Of a stretch of 64,000 bases of DNA, positions 7,985 through 16,603 are shown one piece after another. The DNA is from Lichenihabitans psoromatis (lineage in GTDB: Bacteria > Pseudomonadota > Alphaproteobacteria > Rhizobiales > Beijerinckiaceae), in assembly GCF_004323635.1 (NCBI RefSeq), contig NZ_CP036515.1:186001-250000 (forward strand), written 5' to 3'. The notes beneath the pieces are model-generated. The model had not been told where the DNA came from, did not search any database, and saw only the letters and a program-made list of their open reading frames with translations. The position numbers and the translations under genes were made by a program. The first letter of the stretch is position 1, and the number at the start of each line of letters is the position of its first letter.

Positions 7985-8806
7985 TTAGGCGAGGACCGGG
8001 TATCCGAGCGCCACTGCGTCGCGCTCCATGGTCACGCAAATCTCGTATGCTGATGGATCGACGCGCGCGAAGCCGGCCAGCATCAGGTCGGCACGTGCCG
8101 CCGCGAGATCGGGATCGGTCATCGCGCCCTCGATGGCGCGTCGCAATCCCTCGGCGTCCGCGGGCGACGTGCCGAGCGCTGTAATCAGCGGGAGAGAGGG
8201 AGCTTGCCCGGTCATACAAAGCACCCGTAGCCCTGCGACCAAATCGGGTTCATCGCGCTGCAGGAGTGCATAGGTCACGCAATCGATACTGGCGATGTCG
8301 GCCGAGCCACCCTGCACCGCCTCGACGGACCCTCGATGGCCACCGGTCTGCATCGTGGCTCCAAAGAATGCGCCGTTTCTCGCGTAAGGCGCCACCAGAG
8401 CCCGCAGGGTGTTGTAGCCCGATTGCGAGTCGATCGAATTATAAGCGACGCGGCGGCCCCGCAGATCGCCGATGGTCCGCGCGGGCTCGCCCTGCCGCAC
8501 CACGACAAGGCTTCGGTAGAACACGCCATCGCATCCTGCCGCCGCATAGCATGGCGCGCCAAGAAGCTGGACACGCCCGGCCAGCGCGTGGGTCAATGGA
8601 AATCCGCAGGTCTGGCTCAGCAGCAGGTCTGGGTCGAGCCAATGGGCATCGAGATCCTCCGGTTCGGCCGGTCTCTCCGGCACATCGTCGAATCCCGCCG
8701 AGATCAGATGTCGCCGCAACCCACCCCAAAACGCGTGTTCGGCCCCCGCTGGCGCGCGATACATCGGCAACGACATCATTCGTCGAAACACTCGCGACGC
8801 TCCCAT
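7985..8806 (-). CDS. PhnD-like phosphate/phosphonate-binding domain protein without signal peptide
   Basis: A 273-residue protein with the type 2 periplasmic-binding fold of the PhnD/phosphonate-binding family: LPMYRAPAGAEHAFW at the N-terminus, SQTCGFPL near 64-71, and the loop VAYNSIDSQSGYNTLR near 115-130. Normal family members are secreted binding proteins of ABC importers. Here no signal peptide precedes the domain and no permease or ATPase gene is adjacent. AAGGAT upstream of the ATG at 8806 supports this start. It may be a cytoplasmic sensor or enzyme-like relative; the ligand is unknown. Confidence 0.75.
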   Translation of the reverse strand: MGASRVFRRMMSLPMYRAPAGAEHAFWGGLRRHLISAGFDDVPERPAEPEDLDAHWLDPDLLLSQTCGFPLTHALAGRVQLLGAPCYAAAGCDGVFYRSLVVVRQGEPARTIGDLRGRRVAYNSIDSQSGYNTLRALVAPYARNGAFFGATMQTGGHRGSVEAVQGGSADIASIDCVTYALLQRDEPDLVAGLRVLCMTGQAPSLPLITALGTSPADAEGLRRAIEGAMTDPDLAAARADLMLAGFARVDPSAYEICVTMERDAVALGYPVLA

Positions 8807-9147
8807 GGCCTACGATCCTTGTCGCGCTCTAATCGAGAGGACAGCCGACCGCAAGTGCGGCGCGCGATCCGCGTTTCTACTCCCATCAAAAACGTCGGCG
8901 ACAATGACGATAGGCGAGCAACTTCAATTCCTAATAATGTATTAAAATAACTCTGCCATTATTTCGCAGCATTTTAGAACAACAAGGACCGCCCGATCGT
9001 AATTCGATCAGCATCGACCAGCACGATCTTGTGTTGAATTAAATGATGAAGAGGCCCCCGATTTTCAGATCATCAGAAATAACAAGGCGAGCATCACTCT
9101 CCCCCATGATGATCTTGGCGGCCTGATTTTTCCTGAAAGGTTAGTAT
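8807..9147. other. AT-richer intergenic region without a gene
   Basis: This 341-bp gap separates the divergent PhnD-like and lytic transglycosylase genes. It is visibly AT-richer than its surroundings around 8925-9060 and so may hold the promoters of both genes. It contains a perfect inverted repeat GATCG-TAATT-CGATC at 8995-9009. I find no convincing open frame or structured RNA. Confidence 0.5.
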
Positions 9148-9723
9148 ATGCGTCACCTCGCCCTTGCGGGATCAATCCTGCTTGTCTGCCTCCTGGGCTT
9201 GGCATCGAGCGCCTCGGCGCGCGATCGCTATTCGGCCGTGCGGGACGCCATGCCGGTCGCCAGCGATAACCAACCCGACCTGCTGAGCAACCGGACGATC
9301 GAGCAGCAGCCTCCGCAGCGCCGATACCGCGCGCCTCTCTCGATCGCGCCGCGTGGTGCATCGATGGCCAATTACGTTATTGCGGCGGCGCGTCGTCACG
9401 GCGTTCCCGAAGCCCTCGCCTACGGGGTCGCGAGTGTCGAGAGCGGCTTCAACCCGCGAGCGCGTTCGCGGGCCGGTGCCGTCGGCCTGATGGGGATCAT
9501 GCCGGCAACGGCACGAGGACTCGGCTGCAGCGGCGCCTTGACCAACCCGGCCGCTAATGCCGAATGCGGCGTGCGCTATCTCGCTTCGATCCTGAGCGAT
9601 CAGGGCGGCGATTTGCACCGTACGGCGGCGCTCTACAACCAAGGCCGCTATGCTCATCGCATTTCCCGAGGCGGTTCTCGCTATGCGTCACTTGTCATGT
9701 CACGCGCCCGCCGTCTGTCTTGA
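9148..9723 (+). CDS. secreted lytic transglycosylase (SLT domain)
   Basis: A 191-residue exported protein. A signal peptide covers about 1-24 (hydrophobic core LALAGSILLVCLLGLA, cleavage near ASA). The SLT domain starts near 75: HGVPEALAYGVASVESGFNPRARS carries the catalytic glutamate (SVESGF), followed by GAVGLMGIMPATARGLG and the NPAANAECGVRYL motif. It cleaves peptidoglycan glycan strands to anhydromuropeptides. AAAGG with a 7-nt spacer supports the ATG at 9148. It is short and monocistronic, so probably a housekeeping or assembly-related enzyme. Confidence 0.9.
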   Translation: MRHLALAGSILLVCLLGLASSASARDRYSAVRDAMPVASDNQPDLLSNRTIEQQPPQRRYRAPLSIAPRGASMANYVIAAARRHGVPEALAYGVASVESGFNPRARSRAGAVGLMGIMPATARGLGCSGALTNPAANAECGVRYLASILSDQGGDLHRTAALYNQGRYAHRISRGGSRYASLVMSRARRLS

Positions 9724-9822
9724 TCGGCATCGACGTGCTGGCACGCGGCAGCCGATTGGCGGAACCTTTTGCGGCTCGGCGCTGTTTTATGACTGTAAAA
9801 CGACCACATGGGAGTTCAAATT

Positions 9823-10038
9823 ATGGGCAGCACGTCAGACAAGGCCTCGGGTCTCGCTAACGAAGCAGTTGGCAACATCAAGCAGGGCGTCGGCAAAGTT
9901 GTCGGCTCCGACAAGATGCAGGCCGAAGGCATGGCACAGGAAGCCAAGGGCCACACTCAGAAGGCCGTTGGCGATGCCAAGGACGCCGTGAAGGACACAG
10001 CCGATAAGGTATCGGACGCGGCCCACAAGAAGCTCTGA
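9823..10038 (+). CDS. CsbD family stress protein
   Basis: A 71-residue hydrophilic, lysine- and alanine-rich helical protein with the CsbD pattern ([19 protein letters not shown], then repeated K/A/D helices). CsbD-like proteins accumulate in general stress in many bacteria; their molecular role is unknown. GGAG with an 8-nt spacer chooses the ATG at 9823 over the in-frame ATG at 9808. An intrinsic terminator follows 25 bp after the stop. Confidence 0.9.
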   Translation: MGSTSDKASGLANEAVGNIKQGVGKVVGSDKMQAEGMAQEAKGHTQKAVGDAKDAVKDTADKVSDAAHKKL

Positions 10039-10062
10039 CCTCGATTATCGTCTCGACGATGG

Positions 10063-10091
10063 AAAGCCGGCCCTCAGGGCCGGCTTTTTTT
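10063..10091 (+). terminator. intrinsic terminator after csbD-like gene
   Basis: AAAGCCGGCCC and GGGCCGGCTTT make a perfect stem with a 3-nt loop (TCA), followed by a T run. The opposite side has only a short A run, and it could also limit convergent prfC transcripts. Confidence 0.9.
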
Positions 10092-10158
10092 ATGTCGCCG
10101 CTGGTGCGAGAGAGATCGACCGAACAGGCAGCGGCGCGAACTTTCTCGAGCCATGGCC

Positions 10159-11748
10159 TCAATGCGAGGCGCGCTGATAGTCCTTGATGTCCGCAAACAC
10201 GATGCCGGGCCACCGGTCCTGCTCGTATTTCAGCGTAAAGGCGGAAGAGGCCAGAAACACCGGCGCGCCGTCGAGATCCGTGGCGGTCGAAGACGGGTAC
10301 GCATCCATGAACCGATCGAGTTCGGCCGCGTCGTCTGCGGTCACCCAGCGGCAAATCTCGAACCGGCTCTGCTCGAACGAGACCGGCAATCCGTATTCGG
10401 CCTGCAACCGCTCAGCCAGCACGTCGAGCTGAAGCGCTCCGACCACGCCCACCATCGCGCCAGAGCCGTCATGCGGCACAAACGTCTGCACGACGCCTTC
10501 CTCGGCCATCTGCTGAAGCGCTTCGCGTAATTTCTTGGCCTTCATGGCATCGGTCAGCTTCACGCGGCGCAGGATTTCGGGCGCGAAACTCGGCACGCCG
10601 CGGAACACCAGATCCTCACCCTCGGTCAGCGTGTCGCCGATTCTCAACGTGCCGTGGTTCGGAATGCCGACCACATCGCCCGGATAGGCCTCCTCGGCCA
10701 AGGCGCGTTCCTGCGCGAAGAAAAATTGCGGAGCATTCAGCGCCATCGGCTTGCCGGTCCGCACCAGCTTGGCTTTCATGCCACGCGTCAGCTTACCGGA
10801 CGAGACCCGCATGAACGCGATGCGATCGCGGTGGTTCGGATCCATATTGGCCTGGATCTTAAACACGAAGCCGCTCATCTTTTTCTCATGCGCGTCGACG
10901 AACCGGCTTTCGGCCTGCAGCCCTTTGGGCGGCGGCGCGAAATCGCCGAGCGCCGCGATCAGATCCGCAACCCCGAAGGTGCGGAGCGCGCTGCCGAAGA
11001 ACACGGGCGTCAGATGCCCCTCGAGATAAGCCGCGGCGTCGAAGGGGCGGCATGCCTCATGGGCGATCTCGAGCTCATCGATCGCCGCATCCGCCTCGAA
11101 CTCCGACAGCAAGGCCCGGATCTGCGGATCGCGCGGGCCCGACACCGGGATCGTCGGAGCGGTGACGTCGGCATCGAGCTTGCGGATGACGTTACGAGTG
11201 AGATCGTAAGTGCCGGCGAAGGCGCGGCCTCGGCCGATCGGCCACGTGATCGGCGCCGTGTCGAGCGCCAGGACCTTTTCGATCTCGTCGAGCAGATCGA
11301 ACGGATCGCGCGTTTCGCGGTCCATCTTGTTGATGAAGGTTACGATCGGAATGTCGCGCAAGCGGCAGACCTCGAACAGCTTCCGGGTTCGGGATTCGAT
11401 GCCGCGCGCCGCGTCGATCACCATGACGGCCGAATCGACCGCAGACAGGGTTCGATAGGTGTCTTCGGAGAAGTCTTCATGGCCCGGCGTGTCGAGCAGA
11501 TTGAAGACATGCCCGGCATGTTCAAACGTCATCACAGAGGTGACGACCGAGATGCCGCGTTGGCGTTCGATATCCATCCAATCGGATCGGGTCTGCCGCC
11601 GATTGGCCTTGGCCCTCACCTCGCCCGCGAGTTGGATCGCGCCCCCGAACAGCAACAGCTTTTCGGTCAGCGTCGTCTTGCCCGCGTCCGGGTGCGAGAT
11701 GATGGCAAAGGTGCGCCGGCGCGCGACGGGATCGTCGATGGAGGTCAT
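10159..11748 (-). CDS. prfC: peptide chain release factor 3
   Basis: A 529-residue translational GTPase that recycles RF1 and RF2 from the ribosome after peptide release. G1 reads SHPDAGKTT (18-26), the switch-II G3 DTPGHEDF (about 87-94) and G4 NKMD (about 140). EF-G-like domains 2 and 3 follow. Length equals the E. coli protein. It lies alone between csbD (convergent) and sulP (same strand, 70 bp upstream). Confidence 0.96.
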   Translation of the reverse strand: MTSIDDPVARRRTFAIISHPDAGKTTLTEKLLLFGGAIQLAGEVRAKANRRQTRSDWMDIERQRGISVVTSVMTFEHAGHVFNLLDTPGHEDFSEDTYRTLSAVDSAVMVIDAARGIESRTRKLFEVCRLRDIPIVTFINKMDRETRDPFDLLDEIEKVLALDTAPITWPIGRGRAFAGTYDLTRNVIRKLDADVTAPTIPVSGPRDPQIRALLSEFEADAAIDELEIAHEACRPFDAAAYLEGHLTPVFFGSALRTFGVADLIAALGDFAPPPKGLQAESRFVDAHEKKMSGFVFKIQANMDPNHRDRIAFMRVSSGKLTRGMKAKLVRTGKPMALNAPQFFFAQERALAEEAYPGDVVGIPNHGTLRIGDTLTEGEDLVFRGVPSFAPEILRRVKLTDAMKAKKLREALQQMAEEGVVQTFVPHDGSGAMVGVVGALQLDVLAERLQAEYGLPVSFEQSRFEICRWVTADDAAELDRFMDAYPSSTATDLDGAPVFLASSAFTLKYEQDRWPGIVFADIKDYQRASH

Positions 11749-11818
11749 GGCCTGAACGTTGGAGACTGTCGCTCCGACCTAGCAGGGCCGGCCGGCGCCC
11801 GCAATGGAGCAGCCGCGA

Positions 11819-13288
11819 TCAGGGTTGCGGTGCGACAGTCGCAGAAGCGTCGATGCGCTCGACCAGGGTCGCGCTTGCCGCGTTCAGCCCGAACACTTCC
11901 ACCGCAACGCCGTGAGTGACAAAGCGTTGACGGACGCGATCGAGAGCCGCCACGGCGGTGATGTCCCAGAAATGCGCGTGCGACAGGTCGATCAGGACAG
12001 ATCGGCCCGTAGCGTCCCGGATGTCGAACGCGTCGACGAAGAGATCGGCCGAGGCAAAGAACACTTGCCCGACCACCCGGTAGGTGAGCCGCTGCGCGCC
12101 ATCGTCGGGCTCCTGCGTGATCCGCAGCAGGCGCGCGACCTTGAAGCTGAAGAAGACGCCACTGAGGAGCACGCCCACGGTGACGCCAAGCGCGAGATTG
12201 GACGTCGCGACCGTCACGGCCACGGTCGCGAGCATCACCGCGCTCGACATCTTCGGATGACGGACGACCGTCCGCAACGACGACCAGTCGAAGGTGTCGA
12301 TCGACACCATCACCATCACGGCCACCAGGGCCGCGACCGGCACTTGCGACACCCAGGGCTTGAGCAACACCATGAGAATGAGCAGGAACGCCCCTGCGAA
12401 GAGCGTCGAGAACCGCCCGCGTCCGCCATATTTCACGTTGCTGACCGTCTGGCCGATCATGCCGCAGCCCGCTATGCCGCCGAACAGGCTGGAGGCCAGA
12501 TTGGCGAGGCCGAGACCCGTGCATTCACGGTTCTTCGAGCTCGGCGTATCGGTCAGATCGTCCACCACGCTGGCGGTCATCAGGGATTCCAGCAGACCCA
12601 CCATGGCGATCGCCAAGGCCGGTAAGGCTATGATCTGCAGCGTTTCAAGCGTGAGCGGCACCTGAGGCCAGGCGAAAACCGGCATGCCGTCGGGGAGATG
12701 ACCGAGATCCGCGATGGTCCGTAGGGGCAGATGCAGCGCCATCGCGGCCGCCGTCAGCACGACGATGCAGATCAACGGTGAGGGGATCGCGGTCGTGAGG
12801 CGCGGCACGAGATAGATCAGCGCGAGGCCGGCCGCCAACACCGCATAGGTGAGCCACCCGCCTCCGATGATCTGTGGCATCTGGGCCGAGAAGATCAGGA
12901 TCGCCAGGGCGTTGACGAAGCCGGTCCGCACCGATTTCGACACGAACCGAAGCAGCACGCCAAGCCGCAACAGACCGAACAGGACCTGCATGAGGCCGGC
13001 CAGGAGCCCGGCGGCGAGTAAATATTGCAGGCCATGGCTGTGAACCAGGGGCGCGGCCACGAGAGCGACCGAGCCGGCCGCGGCCGAGATCATGGCGGGC
13101 CTGCCGCCCGCGAAGGCGATCACGATACCGATCACGAAGGAGGCGAAAAGTCCGACCTGAGGGTCGACCCCGGCCGCGAACGAAAAAGCGATGACTTCGG
13201 GAATGAGAGCGACGGTGGCGACAGCCCCAGCCAGCATTTCGCGAACGGCATTTGTCAGCCATTGCTGGCGAACGGACGTCATGGTCAT
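11819..13288 (-). CDS. SulP family anion transporter with STAS domain
   Basis: A 489-residue inner-membrane transporter of the SulP/SLC26 family (sulfate, bicarbonate or dicarboxylate). About 10-14 membrane segments occupy residues 15-385, with TVALIPEVIAFSFAAGVDPQVGLFAS split in the typical SulP order. A C-terminal STAS domain begins near 400 (SVLIDLSHAHFWDITAVAALDRV contains the usual beta-alpha unit). No carbonic anhydrase or sulfur-assimilation gene is nearby, so the anion is unassigned. A 180-bp leader upstream carries two perfect hairpins. The two closely spaced ATGs at 13288 and 13282 lack a clear ribosome binding site. Confidence 0.88.
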   Translation of the reverse strand: MTMTSVRQQWLTNAVREMLAGAVATVALIPEVIAFSFAAGVDPQVGLFASFVIGIVIAFAGGRPAMISAAAGSVALVAAPLVHSHGLQYLLAAGLLAGLMQVLFGLLRLGVLLRFVSKSVRTGFVNALAILIFSAQMPQIIGGGWLTYAVLAAGLALIYLVPRLTTAIPSPLICIVVLTAAAMALHLPLRTIADLGHLPDGMPVFAWPQVPLTLETLQIIALPALAIAMVGLLESLMTASVVDDLTDTPSSKNRECTGLGLANLASSLFGGIAGCGMIGQTVSNVKYGGRGRFSTLFAGAFLLILMVLLKPWVSQVPVAALVAVMVMVSIDTFDWSSLRTVVRHPKMSSAVMLATVAVTVATSNLALGVTVGVLLSGVFFSFKVARLLRITQEPDDGAQRLTYRVVGQVFFASADLFVDAFDIRDATGRSVLIDLSHAHFWDITAVAALDRVRQRFVTHGVAVEVFGLNAASATLVERIDASATVAPQP

Positions 13289-13365
13289 GAGGATTGATCT
13301 CGCAAGGGACAGCCGCCTGCTGTGCGATGAAGGAGCACAATCTGCGGGACGGGTCTGTTGCGTGG

Positions 13366-13411
13366 TCCGGCGGATTGGCGGCCGGAAGAGCCACCCGGAA
13401 TTGCACCGGGT
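13366..13411 (-). promoter_or_regulatory. tandem hairpins in the sulP leader
   Basis: On the minus strand the leader reads a stem ACCCGG/CCGGGT with a 7-nt loop (13393-13411), six bases, and then a stem TCCGGC/GCCGGA with a 9-nt loop (13366-13386). Both stems are perfect 6-bp. They sit about 80-120 nt upstream of the sulP start. The first hairpin superficially resembles the CCGG-TG...TCCGG arm of cobalamin riboswitches, but the other conserved parts of that riboswitch are missing. I call it a structured leader of unknown class. Confidence 0.4.
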
Positions 13412-13470
13412 CCGATCGAATGGCGCGACCTTACGGGTTTATTGCTGCGGCGCAAGCCCCGATGCGATCG

Positions 13471-16400
13471 TTACTCCGCCGCGCGCGCCAACCCGTCGGG
13501 GCTGCTGGCCGGCACAATCAGATCGGCCCGGCCTCGGCCACGATTGTGATCGCGGGCCACGATCGTGTAGACCGCAGGCGTGACGAACAGCGTGAACAAG
13601 GTGCCGACGCTCATGCCGGCCGCGATCACCACGCCGATCGAGAACCGGCTCTGCGCGCCCGCTCCCGCCGCGAGGATGAGCGGGATCATCGACACGACCA
13701 TGGCGGCCGTCGTCATCAGGATCGGCCGCAGCCGCACGCCAGCCGCATGTTCGATCGCGGCGCGACGCGACATGCCTTCCTCCTCCTGCATCCGGTTGGC
13801 GAATTCGACCATCAGGATGCCGTGTTTGGAGATCAGCCCGATCAGCGTCACGAGCCCGATCTGCGTGTAGATGTTGATCGAGGTGGCGCCCACCACGCCG
13901 CCGATGTTCAACGGCAACAGAGCGCCGAACAGCGACGTCGGCAAGGCGATCAGGATGATGAGCGGATCGCGGAAGCTCTCAAACTGAGCCGCAAGCACGA
14001 GATAGATCACGACGAGCGCGAACCCGAACGTCACCACCAGCGCAGACCCCTCCTGCTCATATTGCCGGCTATCGCCGCCAAAATCATAGGTATAGCCAGC
14101 CGGGAAGATCTCGGCCGCCTTTGCCTTGAGGAAATCGAGGCCCTCGCCGAGCGTGTGGCCCGGGAACGGCACGCCCGACAGGGTCGCCGAATTAAGCTGT
14201 TGGAAGCTCGTCAAGGCATTCGGTTGCACCGATTGCGACACCCGCCCAACGGCGGACAACGGGACGAGATCGCCGCCGAGCGAGCGCACCTGATAGCGGA
14301 GCAGCCAATCGGGCGTGTCGCGGAACTCGCGGGGTACTTGCGGGATGACCTCGTAGCTGCGGCCGTAGAGGTTGAAGCGGTTGACGTAATTTCCGCCCAG
14401 CAGCGTCGCGAGCGTTCCGCCGATATCCGACATGTTGATGCCGATGCGGTTGGCCTTGTCGGCGTTGATCTTGAACTCGATTTGCGGCGTGTCGAATTTC
14501 AGATCGGTATCGGTGAAGATGAAAAGACCACTGGCCTGAGCGGCTTTCTGGATCTGCTCCACCACGTCCGCGAGTTGCCGATAGTCACCCGTCGTCCGCA
14601 CGACGAATTGCAGCGGTGGCCCACCGGTCGAACCAGGCAGGGGCGGCGGCGAGAAAGCCAGCACCTGGGCCGAGGAGATGCCGCCGAATTTAGGCTGCAA
14701 TTCGGCCAGCACTTGTTTCTGGTTGCGGGTGCGCTGCTCCCACGGCTTCATCAGCAGGCCCGAGAAAGCCGCATGCACGCCACCCGACCCGTTGATCGTG
14801 AACACATGGGCTTTTTCGGCCACCGTATTAAAGACGCCGTCGAGCGCCTGCGTCGATTTCTCGAGATAGTCGAGGTTGGCATATTGCGGGGTTTTGACCA
14901 GCGTGAAGAGGATGCCCTGGTCCTCGTCCGGCGCCAGTTCCTTCGGGGTCGTGACATAGAGCACGCCCGTCAGCACCAAAACGCCCAACAAGATCAGCAT
15001 CGTCAGCGCGCGAAAATTCAGGGTTCGGTGAAGCCGCCGCTCATACCGGCGACGCAGGCCCTCGAACATGCGATCGAGAAATCGGACAAAGCCGCCCTGC
15101 CCCTGCTGCGAGGTCAGCAGTCGCGAGCACATCATCGGCGACAAGGTGAGCGCGACAACGCCCGACACCACCACGGCACCCGCGAGCGTGAAGGCAAATT
15201 CGCGGAAGAGCGCACCCGTCAACCCGGCCACGAAGCCGATGGGCGCATAGACGGCCGCGAGCGTTATGGTCATCGAGATGACCGGGCCAGCGATTTCGCG
15301 TGCGCCTTTGAGCGCCGCGTCCCGCGGCGTCATCCCGTCCTCGATATGACGATAGATGTTTTCCACCACGACGATCGCGTCATCGACCACGAGCCCGATC
15401 GCGAGCACCAGCGCCAGCAAGGTCAGGAGGTTGATCGAATAGCCGAGCGCCAGCAGAACGATCATCACGCCCACGAGCGAGAGCGGGATCGTCACAATGG
15501 GAATGAGGGTCGAGCGGAGATTTCCGAGAAATAGGAAAATCACCACGATGACGATGACGGCGGCTTCGCCCAGGGTCTTGGCAACCTCCGAGATCGAGGC
15601 ACGGATGAATTCCGTCGAATCATAGGCGATCGCGGCGCTGATGCCCGGCGGCAATTCGGCCTTGAGGCTCGGGAAGGCCGCGTTGACGTTCTCGATGACG
15701 GTCAGCGGATTGGCGGTCGGGGTCGCATAGATGCCGACGAACACGGCCTTCAACCCATCGAAGACCGAGGAGGATTCGACCGACTCCGGCCCGAGTTCGA
15801 TGCTCGAAATATCGCCCATCCGGGTCAAGGCATCGCCACGCGACAGCACAACCAGTTGCGAGAAAGCTTTGGCGCTGTCGAGCGAGGTCTCGGCATTGAT
15901 GCTGGTCTGGGTATAGTCCCCTTTGATCTGACCGGCGGCCGAGATGAAGTTATTGGCCACAAGCGCGACCCGTACGTCGTTGGCGGTCACGCCGCGCGCC
16001 GCCATGCGATTGGGGTCGAGCCAGATCCGCATCGCGAAGGTCTGGCCGCCAAGGATCTGCGCGTTGGCGACCCCGTCGATGGTTTGCAGCTTCGGCTGAA
16101 CCACGCGGGTGATGTAATCGGTGATCTGCGCCGAATCGAGCACCGGCGAATTGAACGAAATATACAGCAGGGCGAACCCCTGCCCGGTTTGCTTCACCAC
16201 CACCGGATCATTGGCGTCGCGGGGCAACACACCCTTGACCTGCCCGACCTTGGACAACACGTCCGACACGGCCCTGTCCGGATTGGCGTTGAGCCGCAGG
16301 TTCAGCGTGACGGTTGAGGTATTCTGCTGGGACGACGAGACCAGCGTATCGATCCCCTCCGTGCTGGCCACGGCCTGCTCGATCGGGGTCGTGATGAACC

Positions 16401-16581
16401 CCTTGATCAGATCGGCATTCGCGCCGGGATAGCTCGTCGTGATCGTGATCGTGGTCGATGATAGTTCGGGATATTGCCGGATCGGGAGCTTGGTATAGGC
16501 CACGTAGCCGACCAGCAGGATCATCAGGCTGACGACGCTCGCCAGAACCGGACGCCGGATGAAGAGGTCGGTGAAAGCCAT
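13471..16581 (-). CDS. RND multidrug efflux pump, inner-membrane permease
   Basis: A 1036-residue proton-driven RND (HAE1) transporter of the AcrB/MexB class. It starts with MAFTDLFIRRPVLASVVSL, the conserved amphipathic start of the family; proton-relay aspartates lie in GLVVDDAIVVVEN at about residue 405, and the second half repeats the fold (large periplasmic loops at about 30-330 and 560-860). AGGAGGGGAG before the ATG is a strong ribosome binding site. The adaptor gene lies 22 bp upstream in the same operon. No TolC-type outer-membrane gene is adjacent, so a distant TolC must serve. Confidence 0.95.
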   Translation of the reverse strand: MAFTDLFIRRPVLASVVSLMILLVGYVAYTKLPIRQYPELSSTTITITTSYPGANADLIKGFITTPIEQAVASTEGIDTLVSSSQQNTSTVTLNLRLNANPDRAVSDVLSKVGQVKGVLPRDANDPVVVKQTGQGFALLYISFNSPVLDSAQITDYITRVVQPKLQTIDGVANAQILGGQTFAMRIWLDPNRMAARGVTANDVRVALVANNFISAAGQIKGDYTQTSINAETSLDSAKAFSQLVVLSRGDALTRMGDISSIELGPESVESSSVFDGLKAVFVGIYATPTANPLTVIENVNAAFPSLKAELPPGISAAIAYDSTEFIRASISEVAKTLGEAAVIVIVVIFLFLGNLRSTLIPIVTIPLSLVGVMIVLLALGYSINLLTLLALVLAIGLVVDDAIVVVENIYRHIEDGMTPRDAALKGAREIAGPVISMTITLAAVYAPIGFVAGLTGALFREFAFTLAGAVVVSGVVALTLSPMMCSRLLTSQQGQGGFVRFLDRMFEGLRRRYERRLHRTLNFRALTMLILLGVLVLTGVLYVTTPKELAPDEDQGILFTLVKTPQYANLDYLEKSTQALDGVFNTVAEKAHVFTINGSGGVHAAFSGLLMKPWEQRTRNQKQVLAELQPKFGGISSAQVLAFSPPPLPGSTGGPPLQFVVRTTGDYRQLADVVEQIQKAAQASGLFIFTDTDLKFDTPQIEFKINADKANRIGINMSDIGGTLATLLGGNYVNRFNLYGRSYEVIPQVPREFRDTPDWLLRYQVRSLGGDLVPLSAVGRVSQSVQPNALTSFQQLNSATLSGVPFPGHTLGEGLDFLKAKAAEIFPAGYTYDFGGDSRQYEQEGSALVVTFGFALVVIYLVLAAQFESFRDPLIILIALPTSLFGALLPLNIGGVVGATSINIYTQIGLVTLIGLISKHGILMVEFANRMQEEEGMSRRAAIEHAAGVRLRPILMTTAAMVVSMIPLILAAGAGAQSRFSIGVVIAAGMSVGTLFTLFVTPAVYTIVARDHNRGRGRADLIVPASSPDGLARAAE

Positions 16582-16603
16582 GGATCTCCCCTCCTGCGGG
16601 ACG

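Noticed and set aside
9823..10038. Considered as a CRISPR-like or repeat region because of repeated K/A/D codons
   Set aside because: The repetition is at amino-acid level in a CsbD family protein; no regular DNA repeats with unique spacers are present here or elsewhere in the window.
13294..15534. Very long plus-strand open frame (about 746 codons) opposite the RND permease
   Set aside because: It is antisense to a fully conserved transporter and its translation is Arg/His/Asp-rich with no domain. High GC makes such open antisense frames common.
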